Below, piece by piece: positions 29,430 to 37,271 of a stretch of DNA of 54,955 bases. Below the pieces are notes generated by a model. The model worked only from the letters and a program-made list of their open reading frames with translations. It was not told the origin of the DNA and did no database searches. Origin of the DNA: Pachysolen tannophilus NRRL Y-2460 (taxonomy: Eukaryota; Ascomycota; Pichiomycetes; Alaninales; Pachysolenaceae); NCBI GenBank assembly GCA_001661245.1, contig KV454017.1, forward strand, positions 305,927-360,881. The letters run 5' to 3'. Each line of letters starts with the position of its first letter. The stretch's first letter is position 1. The position numbers were made by a program, and so were the translations under genes.

Positions 29430-31586
29430 ATGGCAACCAGTGAAATTGGTCGCTTAATATTTCAAGAAAATTCGAAACCTTCTCATGGTTCGAAAACACA
29501 GTTAAAATCCATTGCAAATAAGACTAAAAGTAATGATTATGTTTCTCCGTTTAGAAAACATTCTTTGAAAAGATCGTCAGTTTCTTCAAGTAGTAGAAGA
29601 ACGAGCAAATCAAAATCTATTAGTTCAATGACTTCTTCTACTGCTGCTTCAACAAAACATGCTAAAGATGAAGAGCAAGCGGAAGAAAAGGAAGAGGAGG
29701 AGAAACTGGATTTGAAGGAAGTTCAACCGGATAATGCAAGTGAAAGACCAATTTATGATACGGTTGTGTCCACGGATGAAGTTGTTGAGAATGAAGAGCC
29801 TCTTAGTTCAGAAGTAGCGCCGGATAAGGAAGGAGAAGAGCTGAAGGAAGAATTGAAAGAAGATACTGAAGTTGATAAACCTACAGAGCCTATTGATACA
29901 GCAGAAGCTACTTCCGAGACTAATGAGACTAATGAGACTAATGAACTTACTGAGAACCCAGAAGAAGCTGCTGCTGAGACTACTGAGGTTGTGGAAGAAC
30001 CAACACAAAAAGAGTTGCCAGAAACAGCTGAAAGTAACGAACAAGTTGAAGGAGAAGTAGGTGAAGTAACTGATGAAAATGAAACTACTAAAGCTGATGA
30101 ATCTAAGGACATTGAATCCGAATTGGATTTGTCACCTCCGGAAAAAAATGAAACTGAGAAAAAATATGAAAATAAACCAAAATTATTAAATCGTTATTAT
30201 GAAAATAGAGTTATTGCAGATATTTCAATGACTAACAGAGGTGTTACTGATCCTGAAAGAGCTATTAATTTGGGTGGAGGTATGATATTAACCCAAGCAC
30301 AAATTTATGCACTTGCTCAGAAAAGAGTTGCACCAATCTTGGTTGATATTAACAAAAAAGTGGCCAAGAATTTAGCAGAAGATGAAAAGAAAAGGAAATT
30401 AGAAAATGAAAAATATAATAAAAATGAAGATGCAAAAGCTGCAAAGAAATTGGCAAAATTCAAAGCAAAAGTTGAAAAGGAAAATTTAAAAATAATTGCT
30501 GAATTTGATAAAGAAATTGCAAAAATTTCTCTTCAAATGGAAGAAAGTGTTGCTGCGCATGTGAAATTCCTTGAAAATACTAAAGCTGCAATGGAAAAAA
30601 ATGTCAAAGAAGCTGAGAAAAGGGAAAAAGAAAATGCTGCAAAACATGAGACTGATAAGACGGATTTAGAAAAAAATGCCATTATATATAAAGAAGAAAA
30701 ATTAAAGGCAATTGAAACTGCTAAAACTAAACAAAAAGAAGAATCTAAAAGAGAAGAAGAATTGGTTGCAGCGGCAAAAGAAAGTGAAACTAGAGCTGAT
30801 CTTCTGGAATCTCAATTAAAGTCACAAACTGCAGAATTAGAATCTAGACTTTTGGAGTTAAATACAGTATTACTGAAAAAAGCTGAACATGATGAGGTAA
30901 TAAGCAGTTCAATAGCCCAAAAGAAAGAATTAGAGTTAAAAGTTAAGGAAACTACTAAAAGAGCTGCAACTGCAGAGAAAAAATTGAATAAATTGAATGC
31001 TCATATAGCTTTATTAAATTCTAAACTTGAAGCTCATAATAAAAAAATTAACGAAATAACGGTTACTGGTAAACAAAGAAGAGAACAGCTGTTGGCAGAA
31101 GCTCAAGATGCAAAGAAAGATTGGGAAAAAGAGCAGAACAATATCAAAACTCAAGTAGCAAAGGAACAAGAAAGAAAGAAGGCCGAGGCCCAATGGGAGA
31201 GACAAAGACTGAAAGAATTAGAGAAAGAAAAGGCAGCAGCCGATGCAGCAGCAGCAGCGGGAACAGCAACAACAACAAAAACAGGTGTGAAATCGGCAGG
31301 GTATCCAGTCACTTTAGACCCACTGACAAGCAGTGCAGGGTCGAACTTAACCTCACAGTCTGCTGCTCCAGCTCCAAGTACTGCTACAACTGCCACAACT
31401 ATTCCGCAGGCTAGCCTGAACTCTGCTGCTGCAGAAAAAAAACCAAATAAGAAAAAGAAAGATGCTGCAAAACAAGATAAAGAGTCGGAATATGACGAAA
31501 TTACAACTTATGAAACTGTGTCTGATGAGGAATTTGAAAAACATAAGGGTGACCCAAATTATTTAGAGATTACTGATGGAGAATAG
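29430..31586 (+). CDS. EIS1: Eisosome protein Eis1-like
   Basis: Long coiled-coil protein related to Eis1, a component of eisosomes, the cortical assemblies that shape plasma-membrane furrows. The conserved core is AINLGGGMILTQAQIYALAQ-KRVAPIL (about 284-310), matching INMGGGLFLSPEDITKIASG and following residues of S. cerevisiae Eis1, and leads into about 300 residues of Lys/Glu-rich coiled coil (310-610). The N-terminal third is basic/Ser-rich (LKRSSVSSSSRRTSKSKS) then acidic, with an ETN repeat coded by 9-base units near 29916-29945. The C-terminus is acidic, ending FEKHKGDPNYLEITDGE. Length is 718 against 843 in S. cerevisiae. It holds an unusual number of CTG codons (I count eight), all in variable or coiled-coil sequence. 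Confidence 0.85.
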   Translation: MATSEIGRLIFQENSKPSHGSKTQLKSIANKTKSNDYVSPFRKHSLKRSSVSSSSRRTSKSKSISSMTSSTAASTKHAKDEEQAEEKEEEEKLDLKEVQPDNASERPIYDTVVSTDEVVENEEPLSSEVAPDKEGEELKEELKEDTEVDKPTEPIDTAEATSETNETNETNELTENPEEAAAETTEVVEEPTQKELPETAESNEQVEGEVGEVTDENETTKADESKDIESELDLSPPEKNETEKKYENKPKLLNRYYENRVIADISMTNRGVTDPERAINLGGGMILTQAQIYALAQKRVAPILVDINKKVAKNLAEDEKKRKLENEKYNKNEDAKAAKKLAKFKAKVEKENLKIIAEFDKEIAKISLQMEESVAAHVKFLENTKAAMEKNVKEAEKREKENAAKHETDKTDLEKNAIIYKEEKLKAIETAKTKQKEESKREEELVAAAKESETRADLLESQLKSQTAELESRLLELNTVLLKKAEHDEVISSSIAQKKELELKVKETTKRAATAEKKLNKLNAHIALLNSKLEAHNKKINEITVTGKQRREQLLAEAQDAKKDWEKEQNNIKTQVAKEQERKKAEAQWERQRLKELEKEKAAADAAAAAGTATTTKTGVKSAGYPVTLDPLTSSAGSNLTSQSAAPAPSTATTATTIPQASLNSAAAEKKPNKKKKDAAKQDKESEYDEITTYETVSDEEFEKHKGDPNYLEITDGE

Positions 31587-32559
31587 TCATATCTATCTAT
31601 CTATATATGAAAAAAAGATTTTACTTTCTGTTTTTCCATTTTATTTTATTTTATTTTTTTTTATTTTTTTTTATTTTTTTTTTATTTCCAGTGTGTTTGA
31701 TTATTGTACTTTTATCCTTTTATTTATGATGAAAGGTGTCTCTTGATTGTGTGAGTACTTACTTTACCCTCGCTTGATTAGATGTTGAATATAATATTTT
31801 TGAAAAAGAGAAAAAAAAAAACCTTCCGGTGATTAGTTGTATTGTGGATTGTAGATTTACCCTTAATAAAAAATTACTTGCCCTTTATGCATTTAAAATA
31901 GCTTGTTATTGACGAGTTTTTTCGCTACGTTAACCGAGTTATTTAAGCTACGAACATTTTCAGTTGAAAATGCATAGTTTAAGAAATTTGGAAAACTCGT
32001 ACAACGTTGCGGGTTCGAAACTCAGCAGAGAAAAACATATTATAGTTTTATATGATGATTAACTTTTAATGCGTGAACAATCTCTTAGTATAACTTACTG
32101 TGAGGAGAAACATGTTGCCTTCCTACTGATTAACTAATATGTCTTTTTTATAAACAGTAGTTAGTGCATTATCTTTTTAATTGCCTTTACTTTACACTCA
32201 CGTTAATAGTGGTTTCTAATCTTCTAGTTTCTTACTGTTTTCTGTTTGGTTGAAATTGGTCGAAAACTGGTTGAAAACTGAAACTGCGCTCTGTAGTGCC
32301 TGTATTGCTAAGAAATTTCAAATTGAAAACTGTATGTGTAATACTGTCTAGGTATTTTTTTTTTTTTTTTGGTTTTAACAAGATTTAAATGACAATTAGA
32401 ATTCAAATAGAATTGTGTTAATATTAGTGTTAAGGTTTCAATTGTTTTAATTAGTTTTCCAATTAGATCTGAAATTAAAAATTTTCACTAAATTTTGATT
32501 TTTTTTTTTCTTTTCTTTTCTTTTCTTTTCTTTTCTTTTTTGTTTAAGTTGTTTTAAAA
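31587..32559. other. Intergenic, EIS1 terminator and YIP4 promoter
   Basis: Nearly 1 kb with no supported gene. It begins with TATC and ATTTT-type repeats, has a lone GGGTTCGAAAC (32013-32023) that resembles a tRNA B box but lacks a tRNA fold around it, and ends in a six-unit TTTTC microsatellite just before YIP4. Confidence 0.5.
32506..32535. repeat. TTTTC microsatellite, six units
   Basis: Six perfect TTTTC units within a longer polypyrimidine stretch, 24 bases upstream of the YIP4 start codon and so probably in its promoter or leader. Confidence 0.85.
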
Positions 32560-33618
32560 ATGTCCAAGAATTGGAAAGCTCCAAATGTCACGCCAGAGAG
32601 TATTTCTGATTTTAACATTGAACCGGATAATGGTGATCATGCAAATCCGTTTGAAGATTATGATACTATTATAGAACCTGATGTTCCTGTGAGCCAAGGT
32701 GCAAACCTGAGTTCTAAGCCAAAGGCTTCTTCAACTCAATATACTAATAATTCAAATAATGGTAATGGAAGTGGTAGCGGCGGGAATTTTTTCTCAAATT
32801 TTTCTAATTATGCTAATCCATTCAATGCATCTTTAAATTCTATCAATAATGATATTAATAAGAATATTCATGTTAGAGAACGTCAGTTTAGTGGTGGTAA
32901 TACATTAGATGAATCGGTATTTGTTACCATTAAACGTGATTTAGATAAAATTGGTGATAAATTATTACAAATCTTATGGCCATTGGGGTTAAGATCAAAG
33001 TTAATAAAAGTTCAAAATTTTACAAGAATAGGGAATTCTCCAAATAATAATGATACTGCTAATGAAATAGCAGGTGAAGATTCTGAAGAAATTTCAAAAG
33101 AAGCAATAATAAAAATTTTAGATTGGGATTTATGGGGACCATTAGTTATAACTTTAGGTTTTAGTTTAATCTTAACTTATTTACAAATAAGATCACTTGA
33201 TAAGAAATTTGAAACTAAAGCTTCACAAATATTTAGTGGTTCTTTTTCCTTATTATGGGCCTCTATACTGGTATTATCTTTAAACATTCAGTTATTATCT
33301 CCATTCCATGATAAATCAAATGCTGTTTCAAGTGGTACAATAAGTTTATCATTTTTCCAATGCGTTAGTATTTTGGGATATTCAATTTTCCCAATTGTCT
33401 TTGGTGGATTTCTATCGATTTTCCTCAAATGGAAATATATAAGAATTATTTTATTGGCAATTTTGTCAAGTTGGTCTATTTATGCTGTATATTTGATTTT
33501 AAAAATTGTCAACAATAGTGGTGCTAATAGAGGTAAAGGAGATGATAGAATTTTTTTGATTGTTTACCCTATTGGTCTAGTGTTTGGAGTATTTAGTTGG
33601 TTATGTGTTATTAGCTAA
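32560..33618 (+). CDS. YIP4: Golgi Yip1-domain protein Yip4
   Basis: YIPF6/Yip4-type membrane protein that binds Rab GTPases in the Golgi. The N-terminal cytoplasmic part has DTIIEPDVPVSQGA, like TTIEPDFIEPDAP in S. cerevisiae Yip4, and NTLDESVFVTIKRDLDKIGD, like GTLDETVLQTLKRDV. The Yip1 domain then starts with LDWDLWGPL at about 186-195 and has five hydrophobic segments to the end. The protein is 352 residues (235 in S. cerevisiae); the extra length is an Asn/Ser/Gly-rich spacer. Codon 237 (33268-33270) is CTG within TM2-TM3 at a position that varies among Val, Leu and Ala in relatives. It converges with MND1, with 110 bases between the stops. Confidence 0.92.
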   Translation: MSKNWKAPNVTPESISDFNIEPDNGDHANPFEDYDTIIEPDVPVSQGANLSSKPKASSTQYTNNSNNGNGSGSGGNFFSNFSNYANPFNASLNSINNDINKNIHVRERQFSGGNTLDESVFVTIKRDLDKIGDKLLQILWPLGLRSKLIKVQNFTRIGNSPNNNDTANEIAGEDSEEISKEAIIKILDWDLWGPLVITLGFSLILTYLQIRSLDKKFETKASQIFSGSFSLLWASILVLSLNIQLLSPFHDKSNAVSSGTISLSFFQCVSILGYSIFPIVFGGFLSIFLKWKYIRIILLAILSSWSIYAVYLILKIVNNSGANRGKGDDRIFLIVYPIGLVFGVFSWLCVIS

Positions 33619-33728
33619 ATGAACATTTTATTCCAAAAAAAAAAAAAAATTAAAAAAAAAAAAAAAAAATTATTATACTAATGAAAACAAATAATATATA
33701 TATGTATATATACATGTATATAAATTTG

Positions 33729-34463
33729 TCATAAATATGTTAAATCTACAAGTTCTTCTGGGATATTTAATTCTTTCCTTAAATCGGATTTTGGAATTGG
33801 ACGTATTGGATCATTACTAAAATGATATAATAACAGTTCAATATTATCAGTATATATCTCTGCTGCATTTTTTAAATTTTCAAAATTTTTTTGTAAATTT
33901 TCAAGAGTCTTGGGATCATTTTCTTTTAAAAGTTCTAATTTTTCCGTATTTTGAAATTTAATTTGATTTAAATTTTCTAATTCTTTAATTAAATCAGATC
34001 TTTTTGTAAATTTATCAATTTTTTCAATTCTTTTATCTAATTCTAGTCCAATTGTTTCTTCAACATCGGTTTTCTTTTGTCTTAAATCTTGAATCTTATT
34101 ACTTAACGTTGTATGTTCTTGATTTAATTTTTTTTGAATTTCAAATTCGAAAACCCAATATAAATTTGATATTCCACATTTTTCACAATTCACCAAATTT
34201 TCATCCAATAAATTTTGTAAAACTTCTTTAATCTGCATCGACGAAATTCCAGTAAATTTGGACCCAGCATTTTCAACTTCTTTAATATTATAGAACTCAT
34301 GTTTTCTCTTAAAAAAATCCAATAGTTTAATTTTTTTCTCTTCTAATGATAATCCTCTCTTGGCAACCTAAACAAAAACCCGTTAGCACAAACTAAACAT
34401 AATTTATTAAAAAGAGAAGAAAAAAAAACAAAAAAGAATTAAAATTCTACTAGTTCATACCAT
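33729..34463 (-). CDS. MND1: Meiotic recombination protein Mnd1, spliced
   Basis: Mnd1 acts with Hop2 to help Dmc1/Rad51 strand invasion between homologues in meiosis. Exon 1 contributes only the ATG (34461-34463); exon 2 is 33729-34367; total 213 residues (S. cerevisiae 219). Splicing yields MVAKRGLSLEEKKIKLLDFF, then YNIKEVENAGSKFTGISSMQ and IKEVLQNLLDENLVNCEKCG, the winged-helix part, and NLYWVFE, as in S. cerevisiae (VEKCGNINIYWCF). A long coiled coil follows, and the C-terminal capping region has NIELLLYHF and DLRKELNIPEELVDL. S. cerevisiae MND1 also carries a 5' intron. An intact MND1 suggests a working or recently working meiotic programme. Confidence 0.94.
34368..34460 (-). other. Intron in MND1 directly after the start codon
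   Basis: A 93-base intron with donor GTATGA (one change from GTATGT), branch TGCTAAC and acceptor TTAG. It leaves an exon 1 whose only coding triplet is ATG. Confidence 0.87.
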
Positions 34464-34967
34464 ATTTCCAATTATTGCTTATAGTATCAATTCATAAAAC
34501 AAACTTATAGAAAAAAACAAAAAGAGAGAAACTACCCATCTTATATACTTACCTACTACCTATTCAACTTGGTACTGCCCTCTATCTTCAAAGTAAGGAA
34601 TACAACATCCGCAATGTTGTACTTTCCAAATCAGGAAATCATCTAAAAATAACACATCTTTTGTTGTCGTGTGTGGTACCACAAAATTTCGGAGCATTTT
34701 TTATTTTTTCTTGGCATAAAATTTACATAGTCTCCGAAGGCATCCTTTTCTCTGACTTGCATTGGAATTGTATAATTAATTTCAAATTAAAGAGATTTAA
34801 TCTATGTTAATTTCATTTAGAAATAATAGATATCAATTAACTATAAAATTTATTGATTTAATTTATTTGTATTTTAATTCAATTTCGAATACTTTTTTTT
34901 TTTCTAAAAAACTTTTTAAGTCTTAGTTTAGTTTCGTTTTTTTTTTTTTTTTTTTGGTCTGTGAGAT
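34464..34967. promoter_or_regulatory. Divergent promoter region, MND1/GTS1
   Basis: 504 bases between divergent genes, without an ORF of note. It has T runs immediately before GTS1 (about 34938-34955). I could not find a clear URS1 (GCCGCC-type) element for the meiotic gene. Confidence 0.5.
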
Positions 34968-36395
34968 ATGGGAAGACATCAATCCAGAATAGAAGCTAGA
35001 TTAATTAATTTATTGAATAGTCCAGAAAATGCAAACAAGTGTGGTGAATGTGGTTCTCAGTATCCGACTTGGGCAAGTTATAATTTAGGTATATTTTTAT
35101 GTGGAAGATGTGCTTCGTTACATAAGAAATTAGGTTCTGATATTTCAAAAGTTAAATCATTATCTTTAGATACATGGACAGATGGTGAAATTGATAAACT
35201 TTCGTATGTTGGTAATAAGAAAGCAAGGTCGATTTGGAATCCTAAAAAAGTTCCATTTCCGTTTGATGATGAAGATACAGCTGCTATTGAACAATATTTA
35301 AGGCAGAAATATATAAAGGGGCAATTTAGGTATGATGCCATTGATGATGACGAATACGATGGGTTTATTAATGATCGCGGTGGAATTAATTCTCGTGGAA
35401 GTTCTCGTGGGAGCTCTTTGAGTAGTTCCAGGCGTAATATACGCGGTCGTTCAAAAGGTTATTATGATGACGATTATGGTTATGATGATACCGATACACG
35501 TAAACACAGATTATCTAAATCTTTATCAAGACATACGACTGGTTCGGTAGCTTCTAAAAGGTTTGAATCTTATCCTAAATTAACCCATAGGCCTGTTTCA
35601 TCTTATGAGAGAGATATGTATTCGAAGCAAACTATGAGATTGAAAAGAGAATTTGGTTTTACAGATACTGATGCTATAGTTGAAGCACTTACATTGACAA
35701 AAGGTAATGTGAATATGGCTATTGAAATTATGATTGATGATCAAAAAAGTGGGAGGCCCAGCAGCGGTGCTGCTTCTAGCCGCGATACTTTATCAAGTGA
35801 TTCGAAACCACCACCATTGCCAAAGAGAAAAGATAATTTTTTAACAAGTACCAAGACAGGTTCACTGAGTAGTGTTGGATTTGGCAGTAATGACCAATCT
35901 TTTGATTGGTTATCAGGTAACTCACCGCCACCTCAATCTGCAGTTTTCACTGGTACAGGTATGGTTCAACAACAAGCGCAACAAGTGCAACAATTACAAC
36001 AACTGCAACCACAATCGCAACCGCAATTACTACAATATGTTGATCCAAATACTGGAGTGATTACTTATGTTGATCCTACAACTGGACAGCAGTACATTGA
36101 TCCAAATCAACAGCAAATGCCTTTTCAACAGCCTGTTCAAACTGGATTAGGCTTAGATAAAAATACATTATTGTCACTTTATCAAAGACCAGATTTATTT
36201 TCGAGCTCGGTTAATGTCACAGAAGATCAAAAATTAAGAATCCAAAGACAATTGGAACAAGAACAACAGTTGGCTTTACAACAACAACAACAACAGTTGC
36301 TGTTGCAGCAGCAGATAGCCTTACAACAACAGCAACAGCAACAACAACAACTGTACTATTTACAGCAACAAGGACATACTGGATTTTTTGGTTAA
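34968..36395 (+). CDS. GTS1: ArfGAP-domain protein Gts1
   Basis: Gts1-type ArfGAP protein, in S. cerevisiae involved in membrane traffic, metabolic oscillation and heat tolerance. The N-terminal ArfGAP zinc finger has Cys25, Cys28, Cys45 and Cys48 (CX2CX16CX2C) in CGECGSQYPTWASYNLGIFL followed by CGRC. A UBA-like domain near 215-255 reads LKREFGFTDTDAIVEALTLT, GNVNMAIEIMID. The C-terminal third is Gln-rich with two near-identical YVDP blocks (YVDPNTGVITYVDPTTGQQY). The polyglutamine tail is broken by regularly placed hydrophobic residues, and one of these is a CTG codon at 36300-36302. The neighbours MND1 and ATG1 are the same as in S. cerevisiae, which supports orthology. Confidence 0.93.
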   Translation: MGRHQSRIEARLINLLNSPENANKCGECGSQYPTWASYNLGIFLCGRCASLHKKLGSDISKVKSLSLDTWTDGEIDKLSYVGNKKARSIWNPKKVPFPFDDEDTAAIEQYLRQKYIKGQFRYDAIDDDEYDGFINDRGGINSRGSSRGSSLSSSRRNIRGRSKGYYDDDYGYDDTDTRKHRLSKSLSRHTTGSVASKRFESYPKLTHRPVSSYERDMYSKQTMRLKREFGFTDTDAIVEALTLTKGNVNMAIEIMIDDQKSGRPSSGAASSRDTLSSDSKPPPLPKRKDNFLTSTKTGSLSSVGFGSNDQSFDWLSGNSPPPQSAVFTGTGMVQQQAQQVQQLQQLQPQSQPQLLQYVDPNTGVITYVDPTTGQQYIDPNQQQMPFQQPVQTGLGLDKNTLLSLYQRPDLFSSSVNVTEDQKLRIQRQLEQEQQLALQQQQQQLLLQQQIALQQQQQQQQQLYYLQQQGHTGFFG

Positions 36396-37271
36396 TCAAT
36401 AGCGTTTTTTGTAGTTAAAATATAAAGCTTATACATTTTAAAAATCAGCTTATCGTAAAGTGTCGTATGAGTGAATATATAGGTAGAAGTCCAGGCCCAG
36501 GCCACAGGCCAATTGCACCAAGCATAAGCTAACTACTCCAGGTATAAGCTAATTGCCCAGGGGCAGAGCTCAAGGCTTAGGATTTTTTACTTCTTCTTTC
36601 TTCCTTCCACCTTCTACCTTCCACCTTCCACTTTCCACCCAGTGCTTTCCTGCCCGCCAAAAAGAAAAAACTTTTGATTTCTCCGCAACGCTTTTTTCCC
36701 TCCCTCCGCCCACAATCTATTCACCCCAGAAAGAGTCGGCCCTACAGCCCCAGTAATCCAGGGTGGTGGCCAGTCTTTCCGTTTGCCACAACCGCGTTTA
36801 AATCTTGTTTATATTTAAAGTGTGTGATGAATCACATATTTTCTCTTATCAGCTCTTTTATAAAGATGAGTAATTCCCGTTTAATTTTTAAAATTAGGAA
36901 GTTCTACATTAAATATAAATTTAATTTAATTTAATTTATTATTATTATTATTTTTTTAAAAAAGAATCAATTTCGATATTTATCTGTATTTAAGATTTCA
37001 GATAAGTTATTGTTTATTGCCAATAAAATTCCTAATTTTGAATAACAATTTTTAGGAAGCGCTATTAGAAAGATATTAATAGTGTGTATTATCTTGTATT
37101 ATTATTATTTAATATTATTAGCTTTTTTATAGAACAAGGAACAATTTATACAAAAATTCGGGTTTATTAGAAAATCATTACAAATATATATATATATATA
37201 TATTATATATGTATATATGTTTTTGTATTCATATGTATGTATATATATCTATATTTATATATGAATAAAAA
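36396..37271. promoter_or_regulatory. ATG1 upstream region
   Basis: 876 bases with no supported gene. Features in order: AGGCC and ATAAGCTAA short repeats (about 36490-36560), a 7-base polypyrimidine repeat (36604-36638), CCCGCC at 36653-36658 and CCGCCC at 36706-36711, then AT-rich sequence ending in an alternating TA tract (about 37183-37262) ten bases from the ATG1 start. Confidence 0.55.
36604..36638. repeat. Five-unit 7-base polypyrimidine repeat
   Basis: Units CTTCCAC, CTTCTAC, CTTCCAC, CTTCCAC and TTTCCAC follow each other without gaps inside a longer C/T-rich block (about 36586-36660), 640 bases upstream of ATG1. Confidence 0.85.

Noticed and set aside
31990-32040. GGGTTCGAAAC sequence resembling the B box of a tRNA gene
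   Set aside because: The stem around the TTCGAAA loop pairs at only about three of five positions, and no A box, anticodon arm or acceptor stem can be drawn upstream.
36553-36934. Overlapping ORFs in the ATG1 upstream region
   Set aside because: They follow the polypyrimidine repeat; the products have Ser/Pro/Leu low complexity and no homology that I can see.
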